Of a DNA stretch of 64,000 nucleotides, positions 24,440 to 35,599 are shown piece by piece. The notes beneath the pieces are model-generated. The model ran no database searches. It was not told the origin of the DNA and saw only the letters and a list, made by a program, of their open reading frames with translations. The DNA is taken from contig JAREIK010012127.1 of NCBI GenBank assembly GCA_029783825.1, positions 310,001 through 374,000 of the forward strand. The letters are read 5' to 3'. Positions within the stretch are counted from its first letter, which is position 1, and each line of letters begins with the position of its first letter. The DNA comes from Sapria himalayana. Taxonomy: Eukaryota; Streptophyta; Magnoliopsida; Malpighiales; Rafflesiaceae. A program made the position numbers and the translations under genes.

Positions 24440-26250
24440 TATTGAACTCTCTTAGTTCTTTATACATGCAAGTGTCTCGATGATATTTAATCATAATCTC
24501 AATCTCCTGTTAGAAATGATATTGGCTATCATATAAAAAAGACTCTGATGCTATTCTATATGCTAGATGGGCCAATAAATCACATATCATCTTAGATAAT
24601 ATGGGAATAAAGGATTCATATGATTTATTTAATATCAAAATATCCAAGTTCTTATTATCATCATATGATTGGATAGAGTAGTAATCAATAACTAAGTATC
24701 GATATAGTATGGTCATATTTGACGGATCACCATGTCATTTTCTCCTAGCAAACTAAATAGAAAATTTTTCATCTTCGAATATGGTATTCATGTTTATATT
24801 TAAAGCCTGACTATAACTATCATACCTAGTATCATAATGTGAAAATAAATTAGTTAAAGTTTCATGAAGAACCCTTCAGGTTAGTGAACCTAGTTCATGC
24901 ACATGGATATATATGTCAAAATATTTTCTACCCCTCCCACATTAATCATAGGATCCATATAGTCAAATAATATAAAATTGGAATGAAAGACTAGTACTTC
25001 AAGTATTTGGTTTTCATCTCAATAGTCATGATACTAAATATATGGTGACCTCTATACTTACTAAATATGCTACTAATATTGTATATGTACATAAGTGTAA
25101 TATAAGTGGTGGAAGTATGCACAGACAAACACATGTTTGGCATATCATAAAAATCTTCAATAATTTTATAAATAAAATTCCTAGATCATAGTCAAAATCA
25201 TTAATAATAAGTTCTTAGCTCTTATTATTGACATAGTCAAATATCACATGTTGCTAGCCAACACATGGTTCTAATATTAGGCAAGTGTAATTCCAATGCC
25301 ATCTCCCATCCATTTATAATTTTTTCTTTTTAAGCCCTACAAAAAATATAGACTACTAAACTTTTGTTGTTTGCTATGTTTTCTAAGATATTTTAGTAAA
25401 TTTTTTATTTTTTCTAGTGTGTGATAAATAATTTTTATTCCCGCCTGAACTATCATGTTAATCACATGACACATGCATCTAAGATGAAGTATCTCACCTA
25501 ATGGCCTATTTTTAATAGTTATAATAAACATACTAATAACTACTTCATTATTAGAAATATTTTCAAAAATTATATCATATTACCTAAAGATTTGAGCTAT
25601 ATAGTCATATATGACAGAGTAATCATGAGGTTGTAGAATATCAGAAAATTTTGACTATCTTTTTATTAAGTTTCCATTTAGAGTCTACACAGTGTGTGGT
25701 GAGGCATACAAATAATATATTATCGTGGTCAGTTCATATATCAATTGTCATAGATACCATTCCACCAGATTTTCTAAATTCATTTATTCTTAAATATTTT
25801 TCTAATTTATAAAATTTTATTATGTCATTCCTGTATGCGGACCTAGGAATCCTCTGTTAAGTAATATCATTTTTAATAATTAATGAAAGACCTCAATGGT
25901 AATTAGTGTATGATTTGTCTCAGATCCTAAGATATTTTAGGTCCACTAAATTTTTTGGTATCTAACTCTTATCTTTTGACTCTCATTTATATATTAAGCA
26001 TACAAAAGGCCACATACAATTTTTTAATATCCTAGGATCCTCTAAAATTCTAATAAGTAGAAACATAATGGTAATCAGCTTGACCATGTATTGCTTCCCA
26101 ATATCATTATGGTATATGAAGGGGGTTAACGAAGCAGAACAAAATCTAGCTTGAAAGACTTCACAATTATGTTAGGTTTGTATCGAATCTAATACACCAT
26201 ATTTTTTGGTGTATTGATCAGCATGTATTTTTAGGTGCCCAGTCTTACTT
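24440..26250 (-). pseudogene. hAT transposase relic of hAT-2
   Basis: Read on the minus strand. A BED-finger remnant occurs near 26195-26240 at the place equivalent to hAT-1. The catalytic-core segment CMCHVINMIVQAG lies in the frame 25531-25337. The hATC dimerisation region lies at 24716-24510 and on, with IPILSKMICDLLAH followed by IASESF, then a conserved tail (IMIKYHRDTCMYKELRE) just downstream. Unlike hAT-1, the SES block is retained. Stops and frameshifts elsewhere make it inactive. Confidence 0.75.
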
Positions 26251-27076
26251 ACACTAAAATTTTTATAATATATATATTGTATTGATTCTTCATCGGTACT
26301 GCTAAAATTTTTAGTTTTTATTATTTTAAAGTGTATCCAAACTATTGATATTCATCTATTTTTTTTTTATTTTTAGGTAACATATCAGTTTGAGATATCA
26401 TTGGAGAAAACATAATTTCTGCCTTTAACCTTTCAGTAAGGTTATCATTATTATATGTATAAGTTTACGTCAAATTATTATTCATTTTCATTAAATTTAC
26501 TATGTGACATTATTTATTTATTTATTTATATTATTTAAATAAAATACGAAAGGCATAAAAAATTTTAACATTCTAAAGTATTACTATAATAAAAAAAATA
26601 AATAATTAGTACCATATCACATACCACCTCTTTGTAAGTTCTAACCTCTAGAGTCGGGAGTCCACATAACCAACTTGTACTGTTGCACAAGCTGACAAGC
26701 ATACCCACATCACTATGAACTATCTATCCCATTCCCATATGTACAAACATTGAATCTAAATTGAAATAAAAAAAATAGTATATTATACTATATATGTAAA
26801 TCTAATATGTATATTATAAAATAATATACTAAAGAGAGTCAAAAGACTACACTACATAAAAAATTAGAAGACAAAAATTAGGTAATGAGAAATTAAGAGA
26901 GTTAGAGAGAGAAAAAGAAATTGAAAATAAATATCTAAATTTATTTCTCTATTTATAGAGAAATAAATTCACATTTATTTAAAAAATGTATTATTATTAT
27001 TTTTTTTTAATTTAAATAGTCTAGAATCGTGATAGCCATAAATTCTGGCCTTTATAGGTTTTTTTAATTGAAAATA

Positions 27077-27178
27077 AAACATTTCACATATGAAAATACT
27101 ATAGCAGTCAAATTTATTTCAATTTATAGCCATTGAAATAAATTTGACTGCTATAGTATTTTCATATGTGAAATGTTT
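27077..27178. mobile_element. Perfect 102-bp hairpin, probable foldback MITE
   Basis: Two 47-bp arms (27077-27123 and 27132-27178) are exact reverse complements around an 8-bp loop (ttatagcc). Arms begin aaacatttcacatatg. No clear target duplication is visible because the flanks are A/T runs. Perfect arms in a region of decayed repeats argue for recent arrival or gene conversion. It sits inside hAT-2. Confidence 0.85.
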
Positions 27179-29489
27179 TTTTTATCAGTGTTGATGGGGC
27201 GATATGGACAATGACATGCGTGATCTATTACTATCAATGTCGAAAGCCCCGGTGCATGGAAATATAATAGGTGGCTAACTCACATGGCCATCCAATTGCG
27301 ACCAACCACATGACTGATTTTTTTTAAAAAACTCACCCCATCGGTCAATCACCCAAAGGGACTTGATCCATGATTCAAGATTTGACCATAGCAATCCTGA
27401 GTTCACGAGCTGGTGGATTGTGCTATTGGGCCAAACAATCAAGTCATACGTGCCTAGGCATATGGCATGGCTCGTGTCATCCTAGCATGGCATGAGTCAT
27501 ACTGTAGGGTGGCATGGTCCAAGATCAGACATGATTTTGCACTATGCTGTGCTAGGCTAGGCACTAATGAGCTATGCCTTCCTATGGGGTGTGCATACGT
27601 TACCAAGCCAATATGAAACCTCTAAGTTAGAGTAATAAAATGTTGACCGAATATAAAAGTGAAAGATAAAAAAAATCCAAGAAATCTCTCATTCTCCTCT
27701 TCTTCTCACTCGTACAAAAGCAAAACCACTATAACTACCAAATCCTAGGTGAAAATTTCACACTTCTTAAGGAATTCAAAACTAAGCAAGGGATACATAA
27801 TATCTAGAGTCAAGTATCATGACTTTAAAAACTCTCTTTTCTAGGAATGAATTCAAAAATATTTACCAATTTAGTATTGGTCTAAGATATATGTAATTTG
27901 AGATATGTGTTGTGAATTAGTTTTATTTACTAATGAATTAATAATTTGATTTATTTTATGTATGAATATTGATAAATGATGATTAAATATAACTTGAATT
28001 AAAATCTTGACTATTGGTATGTATATGCGAAATTATCATGGCAGACAATGATATGTAAACTATTAGACTCACTGATTGTGAGAGATATTATAGTACATAT
28101 CGTAAATAAACTATTACACACTAATTTATAGTACATATCATAAATAAACTAGTTCCAGATTGTGAGAGATATTATATAGAATGTTCTCCTAAGGGATTCA
28201 TCTTTATTATGGAAGTGGCATTATCACTGAGGAGGACGGAGACAAATAATCCTCAGGACATGCATGATTATATTGTGACTCAGATGATAGTGATAACCCT
28301 TGTAAGTTACTTTTACTTGTATGGTTCACACCATTGAAATTTTAGGAAAATATATGTTAAATATGTGAGTATGATGATTATGAAACTGAAAGTATAGGTG
28401 CTTAAAAAATAAGTTAATTTATGATCATTATGAGATTTGAGACCATAGAATAATAATGTGTATACAAAGTAACTATCAAAAATAATTAACAAAACAACTA
28501 AAAAAATATAAGATTGTGAATAACTCTTAAGTATAGATAAATTATTATCTTGAGTATGACATATCAATGGGATACAATGAGGAGACCATCATTAAAAAGA
28601 ACTTAATGGTGACAAACACAATGTATTCAGTTAAAGTGGATAGTCACTGCACAATACCTTAATATTCATTATGTGTCAAACATAATATAAATTGAGTGAA
28701 TAAAATAGCATTATATAGATTAAATGAATAAATAATAAACCTAAGATTATCTAACAATATAAGTATCTATTTTACTAAAAATAAGTTTTTTGATATTGAA
28801 TAACTAAATTTCCAATACAATCATTGTATAATTAATATATGGAAGAAAGTCTATTTTACTACTTGTGCAACCCATGTACTTGTAGATCTTAATTGACGAG
28901 ACATACTCATTAATGAACTTTTGGAATATCACTTAACTGATAAAATTAGGTGCCATAACAAAGTCACAATAACTTATTGATAAAATTGTTAGTGATTGTT
29001 TAGTTTGGTTAGTCGATAAAAATTAATATAATTATTCTTGTAAAAAGATAATTCTTTTTTAGTAGTTTAGATAGTGTTGTATTTGATGAATATTCCCAAA
29101 TTCAAAAGATAAATCTTGTCAACCTGTTTAAATGTTGATGATTATATTTTAGGTTTGTTTGTTTTCTTGCATGATATTTTTTTAACACCCTTTCATGAGC
29201 CGAAGCTCTAGGATATAATTAATTCATTTGAACCAAGAAATTGAAAGAACTAAAAGAACTCTTGCCAAAAAAAAGCTATAAAAGATCATATGGAAGACAT
29301 GAGCAGAACAAAGAGACCCAATGTGGTAATGGGCAGGTTGTCCAATAGCTCATCCACTATCATACTTTGGGATATTATTAGATCCTCATTGTGATGGATA
29401 ATTATTCTAGAATTTATTTACAATAAGTTGAAACTAATTACTTTGAGGTAAAGTCAAGTCTAATAGTTATAGTTTAGTAATACCAATAT

Positions 29490-30085
29490 AGCAGAAGTGT
29501 AATGGAAGACCCTAATTGACATTTCACATTATTTTTGGAGTTATGTGACACTATTTAAATAAATGGAACTATCTAGTATACAACAAAGTTATACTTATTT
29601 TTATCTTTATTAAGTGGTAAAGTACAAGGTTTTAATATTTACCATGGGCTCCACCTCCATTGAGAGTTGAGATGAATTAGGGCATGTTTTTCCTACTAAA
29701 TTCTTCTTGGCTCAAATTACTTCTCAACTATGGAGCAAAATAATTCGATTCTAGCAAGTTGAGTATATGAATTTATAAGTTACTTGGGACTATTTTCAAG
29801 ATCTTTTGAGAAGATATCCCCAATATAAATTTGAGTCATAGTTCCAAGCCCAAACCTTCTACAATAGGCTGAACTATATGACAAAGTATAATGTTGACAT
29901 GACCATCAAATGGTCTATAATAAATAAATCACAATGTGAGGTATATTATTTGTTTGAAGAACTAGCGTAAAATAACTACCAAAATTTAACAGATTAGTTA
30001 TTTAGGAGAAGACAAACCAGAGTGTTAAAGTTGGATAAGTTCACATGAATCATGCAATTTGAAGTTCATTCTTAGCAAGTAACAT
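29490..30085 (+). pseudogene. Ty3/gypsy (Athila-type) gag remnant
   Basis: Across two or three frames the plus strand gives LELCDTI.INGT (about 29535-29575), then a leucine/phenylalanine-rich block, IFKIF/DLLRRYPQYKFES (about 29795-29838), QAQTFYNRLNYMTKYN (about 29850-29895) and YLFEELA.NNYQN (about 29947-29985). This order and wording match the Retrotrans_gag domain of Athila elements. Stops and shifts are frequent. It follows the LTR copy ending near 28952 and its decayed primer site, so both probably belong to one element. Confidence 0.75.
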
Positions 30086-32219
30086 GCTAGGGATAAATTG
30101 ACAAGGTATATCTTGTTACTTCCTGAATCTTAACTACAAACTAAATAAAAAAAAAGGGTTGAAAATGTGATTTAATATATTATGCAAACTTGATTACTAC
30201 TCCAAAATTGCATTTTTACTCAACAATTTTCTACTGACTTTTTTTATCTAATATATTATACAAACCTAATTACACAATATTTGTAGAAAGGCTTGCAACC
30301 AAAATTTCTTAGTGCTTTGCAGAAATATATTGGAATCATTACCTTCTTCTTTTCATGCACATATATGTAATTATTCTACTTTTTTGTTTATTTTATCTTG
30401 ATATGATAAGCTATAATCACATATCATATGACTATAAAATAATAGATTTAACCCTTGTTCTGCATTAATCAAAATTTTCTATGTTTGAAATGTTTTTACC
30501 AATTTTACAAAAGACACTAAAGGATAGCATACCTTTTTCTATATATTTTTTTATTTTTCTCTTTCTTCTTCCTCTATCCTTCTTTCCATCATTGCCAACA
30601 AATCTCGCCAAGTATATATCTAAAGGATTGAGTTAAATAGGGCTATTTTTTTATAGAAGAAAGATATTAGAAATGATATTTGTGATTTTCAAGGATTGAA
30701 TCACAAGATTACAAGATAATCAAATATGTTTGAATAACTATGCCAAATCTTACCAACAATATGGTAGTTCGACCGATAAAAGAAAATGGATACTATTACT
30801 CTGTAGATACGATTTAAATCCATAGTGATGCATGATATGTTGCCCCATGGTTCTTGTTAGATCACCAATCATGCGGTTGAAACACGTGTTTTATCTACTT
30901 TGACCCCAAGATCCTGAGACTCATATATAGGCCAAATGATAATATGAGTTAGATGTGGGAGAGGGTGGGGGGACAAAAAAAAAACTAGTTGATTCTTGTT
31001 TCTTATTTGAGTAACCTTGATGTAAATTATTTGAGAAACTAATAAAATTTAATATATGTTAATCATTGGGATTTAGTATATCTTCTCTGACTCATTCGAT
31101 GGCAATTCATGATGAGTTTGGCAGAATTGATTTGTTACATCCTAAATGTGAGTTGAGGCGGTTCCATACCATAATCCTTCTATATTACTCATCCAAGAAT
31201 ATTCATCATAATAGATGATCCAAAACAACTATACTATATTAATAAATGAGTTTAATGTTGATCACATGTGAACTATGCTAGGAATAAAGTTTAGGTTTAT
31301 AAACTATTTTGGCCATGCTTTTAGGGAATGATCAAAAGAACACCTGCATGCCATGAGTTTCTGATGTAACACTAATGAATATGGATTTAGCTCAATGACA
31401 TGTACACGCACACACCAATTACTTGGCAAACATAAACTTACCCAAAGAATGGAAGAAGTAAGAAAAAATGTTCTTCTATAAAAGATTCTTGCATACAATT
31501 GATAAGAGTTGTTTCTAATCAAATATTGTGTGGATTAAATTATTCAAAAGTACATTCCAAAAAAGGATCAACAATACATTCTATTCAAGCTCACTACTAT
31601 ACTTATGCATCTAGATGCCACTTCACAACTCAAAAAACTAGCCTAAAAGTATCATAAGCTAGATTTTATTAACTTCAATTATTTAGAGATGCAAATACTT
31701 GGTAAAATGTCTAGAAGACTCATTCGACCCCATTTAGGTGATTGAAATCTTAGGTGTATTAGGGATCAAATTTAAAAGGCCATTTTGCAACTAAAAGACC
31801 AGCCAAATAAAAGACAAGGGGCATCCTTATGAAAGTTTTGAACTCCGACCTAAATGATTAGTCCTCGAGACTTTCAAACTAATTGAGGGCATATCAAAAA
31901 AAATGTTTAAAATGGTGTTGGAAATCTCTCCTTACCACCTTGTGCATGAAAAATCTTTCTACCCACTGATTGTGTTGATTTGAAAGAAAAATGAAATCTT
32001 CCTTACTTTAATACAAGAAACACTAAGGAACTTCTTAAAAATGGCATGAACTACAGGTGTTGAAGAAAAAAAGTTGTGAAGGGCAATATTCGAGAATAAA
32101 TTGACGTATATCCAACAAAATTTATCATGCAACATATTTATTGTATGTTTTAAGGCTTACATATTTGATACCTAATCTTATATTTCACAAATCAATTTTT
32201 ATCCAAATCCAATGTTCAA
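30086..32219. other. AT-rich DNA, probably decayed gypsy internal region; no gene recognised
   Basis: Beyond the gag remnant no pol motif was found on either strand. A somewhat GC-richer stretch at 31700-31930 has no recognised coding content. The small minus-strand frame at 31304-31522 has no domain. Confidence 0.35.
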
Positions 32220-33110
32220 ATTTTATTAAACTTATTCATGTAATCAATATAATATGAAAATTTGTGTTCTGATGCATCAAACATAAAGTAATTAAAAAAA
32301 AGTGACTTTATTTTTCAAAATTAGAAAAAAATACACCAAACTCAAAAATTATTATGTTTTGCTGCACTAAAACAAAAAAAAAAAACCTAATTTTCCTATG
32401 GAATATTTAAAGAAAATTTAAAATCTCATTTTTTTATATTCAAAAACTGGTTTTCCAATTTCCAAACTGCTCTTTCAAATTCGAAATTTAATTTTTTATT
32501 TGGAAACAATTATAATTTTTTTCAAAACAAATATTTATTTGTTAATGGAGTTCCATGATTCAAACCCAAGACCGCCACCTTTAGAAAATGCATGCAGCCA
32601 CGAGGTGATAAGCATCCATGCTATTTTCTAAGGAAAATTAAATACATATAGCTAGATATAAACATATAATCATATATATATATATACTTACATATATTTA
32701 TATATAATTATATGTTTGTGTCTAGAAATATATTTACTTCCTCTAATAATTTGAAATGATGTTTGTGATTATTTGGCCACAACATTTTGTGAAGGTATAG
32801 GCCGTGGGTTCGAATCCTAGAGCTCCACCAATAGATAGATATTTGTTTTGAAAAAAGAATGATGATTTCTACTTCCAATTTCCAATTTGAAAGAGCAATT
32901 TGTAAACTAGAAAACCTGTTTTTGAATATCAAAAAACATGATTTTAATTTTGTTAAGTATTTGGGGACAAAATCAGGTTTATCTATTTTAATATATCAAA
33001 ACTTAATAATTTTTTAGTTTGGTACACTCTTTTTTTTTTTTAATTTTAAACAATATAATATCTATCTATTATTTTATATTTAATGCACAAAAACATACAT
33101 TTCCAAATAT
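32220..33110. mobile_element. Long inverted repeat (about 330-390 bp arms) with tRNA-like B boxes
   Basis: The left arm (about 32220-32620) and right arm (about 32735-33110) are diverged reverse complements around a TA-rich spacer. Matching landmarks, read outward, are the B-box-like 'gggttcgaatcctagagctc' at about 32814-32833, with its partner 'gggtttgaatcatggaactc' on the minus strand at about 32546-32565; 'atatttgttttgaaaaaa'; 'ccaatttgaaagagcaa'; and 'agtttggtacact'. The structure fits a foldback element or two inverted copies of a tRNA-derived repeat. Target duplications were not resolved. Confidence 0.7.
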
Positions 33111-33544
33111 AATATCTCATAAATATTATTTTGGCCAAAGCAAGCACATTGAGGAAGTTAGAGAAGGAACTAAAACAGTGCTATATAGTAGGTTAAAAAA
33201 TGAGGAGATGGTTTGGACAATTTTGAGCTTTTCCAATTAAAATTTGGGTCTCATAAAATATGATATTTTTTAAAAAATTATTATTTTCCCTTATAAAATG
33301 TTATGCCCACTTCTTTTTTTTTTTTTACTTTTAAATTCAAATGTTTTATGGTGCCAAATCTATGCATGTCATGCTTCCATTAGATTAACTTGGTTCCTAC
33401 AAAAAATAATACTCCAAAAAAATATTTTAGTAATTTATTAAAATAGGTATTTAGTATATGATTATATAAACACAAACATACTTGATCTCATTATAACTTT
33501 GAAATTAAAATATTTGAGCAAAAATAATATTGAGATGATTGTTC

Positions 33545-33740
33545 ACCTAGGAAGTTCTCGTGAGAGTCTTAGTTGTTAAATGCATGCATCGGAGGACATG
33601 CAATTGTCCAAGTCAAGGATACTTGGTCTTAGGTTCGATACTTATTAAATACAATCTCTAATTTTTGGAGATAAGACTATCAAATTATTAACTTTTTCTA
33701 GATCTTGCGCTAAGCATAAGCTTTATGCACTAGGTATGAC
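33545..33740 (+). repeat. Possible tRNA-derived SINE
   Basis: A candidate A-box-like 'gtcttagttgttaaatgc' near 33567-33584 is followed about 50 bp later by a B-box-like 'aggttcgatact' near 33631-33642, the spacing of a Pol III internal promoter. The 3' end and any target duplication are not clear, and both boxes deviate from consensus. Confidence 0.3.
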
Positions 33741-34455
33741 CATTAAATTGGGCATTTACTCATCTAGTTGTCTTTTGTTTTATTATTTCCATTTTTATGG
33801 ATAGTTATTTTTTAATTGAAATAGTAGCCACTACAATTCATACACATTAAAAAAAATTATCCTCAAAAAATTCTTGCTATAGCAAATGAGATGCTTGATT
33901 TTGATATTGCTCTCTCCATTTGACACTATTTTTTCTACAGAGTAACTAAAGAAGTGAAAGCCTCTAAAAATTTCAATTGCAGATAAAATATTCCTCAAAT
34001 TACTTTTTTAACTAATTTGATTTGATCATTTAAGAGCTTGGAGTATATATTATGGTATATGGATAACATTCTCTATTTTCCAATTAGTTTGTAGTTGTTG
34101 ATATATTATGCTCAAGTTTAATTTAACCAAGTATTTGCAATGCTCATACTTGGTTTTTAATGCAATTAATGGAATTCAAAAATCTTTCTCTCTTAGCTAA
34201 TGCCACAACAAATGCAAGTATATCTCAAAGAATACACATGTATTCATGTCATTGGATGACATGAATACATGTGTGGGTGCATCAATGTTTGATCTATGCA
34301 AGTCTAATCAATTATATTGTATTTGCTTCTCTCCACTACCTTCCCTTTTCATTAATTTGTGTGTGTGCATTAATGTTTGATCTGTAAAATGTAATCAATT
34401 CTATTACATTTGCTCCTCTCTACCATCTTCTTTATTCATTAAACTATGCGGGGCA
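33741..34455 (+). repeat. 3' part of a chromovirus 5' LTR
   Basis: The right edge is set by 'ggggca' at 34450-34455, a CA terminus five bases before a primer-binding site. The LTR start is not identified. It contains a 19-bp perfect hairpin (arms 34234-34252 and 34256-34274, loop tgg) and an 88-bp imperfect tandem duplication (34277-34364 and 34365-34445) beginning 'gtgcat.aatgtttgatct'. Confidence 0.5.
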
Positions 34456-34460
34456 TTTAT

Positions 34461-34472
34461 TGGTATTAGAGG
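34461..34472 (+). other. Primer-binding site for initiator tRNA-Met
   Basis: tggtattagagg differs at one or two positions from the common plant retrotransposon primer site TGGTATCAGAGC, complementary to the 3' end of initiator tRNA-Met. It lies between an LTR ending in CA and the gag coding region, exactly where it is expected. Confidence 0.7.
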
Positions 34473-34499
34473 TTACTAAGTGTACTTAATGGGTGAAGT

Positions 34500-34749
34500 A
34501 ACCCATCTTTAGGAGATCCAATGCAAACTTCTAGAGTTTATGAAGGATTTTGAAGGACGTCCAAAGCTATGGCATGTTGAAGTTGAAGAGAAGGAGAAAC
34601 TTATTTTAGCTGAACTTAAAACCTCGATTGGATGTCTTAGTCTTCTAAACCAAGAAGTAATGGCTAGCAAGAGTGTACCAGGAGGAGAAACATCCACAAA
34701 CTCTAACACCACAAAGGTGGGTAACTAGTTGAGTAATAACTTCTTATAT
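34500..34749 (+). pseudogene. Chromovirus gag, N-terminal part (before the CACTA insertion)
   Basis: The frame around 34540-34728 encodes a charged N-terminal gag segment with EVEEKEKLILAELKTS and a Ser/Asn/Thr-rich hinge. It lies about 30 bp after the primer site. The frame ends at a stop shortly before the CACTA element. It is interpreted with the continuation at 45480-46250 as one gag gene split by a 10.7 kb insertion. The N-terminal part alone is weakly diagnostic; identity rests mainly on the right half and the primer site. Confidence 0.55.
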
Positions 34750-34779
34750 CATGGTCCAAATCATGATAATTTAGCGACC

Positions 34780-35570
34780 AAAAAAGGATATCGAAAAAAA
34801 AAAATTTTCCGACCAATTTTCTAACTAACTATCGACCATATATTACCGACTAAATATATTTGGTCAGGAATATGGTCTGTAAATTAGGAGTGAATTAACG
34901 AAAAATATTCTGAAAGATTACCGACTATTTAATGACCAAAAACATATAACCATTAAAACTGATTGGTAAAGTAGTTATCCAATATATTTATAATGGCGTA
35001 ATTACTGACCAAACTTCCGATCGAATATTTAGGTCGGTAATTAATGACTATTTCACGACCAAATACTGACCATACCTACCAACCAAATGTTTTTGGTCGG
35101 AAATTATCAGTAAATTAGGATGAAATTAGTGAATAGAAATTGCCGACAAATTACTAATCATAGAGGTGTCAACCGGGTCGGACCAGCCCGATCCAGCATG
35201 AGGCACGCACGATTCGGTCGTGCCTGGGCTGGCCCAGCACGAGAATTTCATGTGCTCAAGCTTGTGTCGTGTCCGACCAAAGCACCAATCATGCTGTGCC
35301 GTGCCGAGGCCAACTGGGCCTTGTGCCGTGCCTGGCCCGACACAGTACCATGGCCCATTGGTACGATACCTTGGCACGAGCCGAGAAACCGACTTTTTTT
35401 TAAAATTAGGGTTTCGGAGGGGCGGCGGCGCGATGATGTGCAGCCAAACTCCTAATTTTTTTTATATTAGGGGCCGGCCTGACTCGGTTGATACCTCTAA
35501 TATTACCATTAAAATTGGTCGGTAAAATAGACTTCCAAATACTAATAAATTTGTTCTTACCGACCATAAT
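34780..35570 (+). repeat. CACTA left subterminal repeats
   Basis: Many imperfect copies of 'accgac.aa' and 'ggtcggaa/ggtcagtaa' words in both orientations at 15-50 bp spacing, interrupted at 35161-35499 by a hAT MITE. In this superfamily such arrays are transposase-binding sites. Confidence 0.8.
35161..35499. mobile_element. GC-rich hAT MITE, 339 bp
   Basis: Begins TAGAGGTGTCAACCGGGTC and ends with the complement of TAGAGGTATCAACCGAGTC, a clear terminal inverted repeat of the same type as hAT-1 and hAT-2. GC content is far above the surroundings. The 8-bp target duplication is not clear (actaatca versus atattacc). It has no transposase and would have been mobilised in trans. Open frames across it on both strands are GC-bias artefacts. 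Confidence 0.85.
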
Positions 35571-35599
35571 TTTGGTCGTAATTCATAGTTTTAATTTTT

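Larger units (their letters stand above)
23621..27624 (-). mobile_element. Second hAT DNA transposon (hAT-2), non-coding now
   Basis: Begins TAGAGGTGTCAAATGCACC and ends with the complement of TAGAGGTTTCATATTGGC. Target duplications agree at 7 of 8 positions: acttagag at 23613-23620 and agttagag at 27625-27632. The terminal 250-400 bp carry many 'gccatg' and 'catggc' words. The interior relic is closely related to hAT-1, and a 102-bp perfect hairpin has been added at 27077-27178. The right terminal repeat is more diverged than the left. Length 4004 bp. Confidence 0.8.
22640..28952 (+). repeat. LTR-like repeat, copy 3 (sense, split by second hAT)
   Basis: Without the hAT at 23621-27624, the copy is about 2.3 kb and aligns with 4770-10115: bases 22650-23620 match 4790-5410 and on to about 8850, and 27633-28952 matches about 8840-10115. 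It ends just before 'aaattaggtgcc' at about 28946-28957, a plausible decayed primer-binding site, and is followed by an Athila-type gag at 29.5 kb. That order (LTR, primer site, gag) is the reason the whole family is called an LTR. Its first 300 bp or so, present in copy R, are missing or unrecognisable. A short tandem repeat (27-28 bp unit, 'caaccaagtacaccattggt') lies at about 22753-22815. Confidence 0.6.

Noticed and set aside
32760..32835. Functional tRNA gene
   Set aside because: Only the B-box side looks tRNA-like; no cloverleaf with a proper A box and anticodon stem could be drawn, and the sequence is mirrored in the other arm of an inverted repeat.
35120..35525. Overlapping 83-111 codon frames on both strands
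   Set aside because: GC-rich hAT MITE; open frames come from base composition, with no transposase motif.
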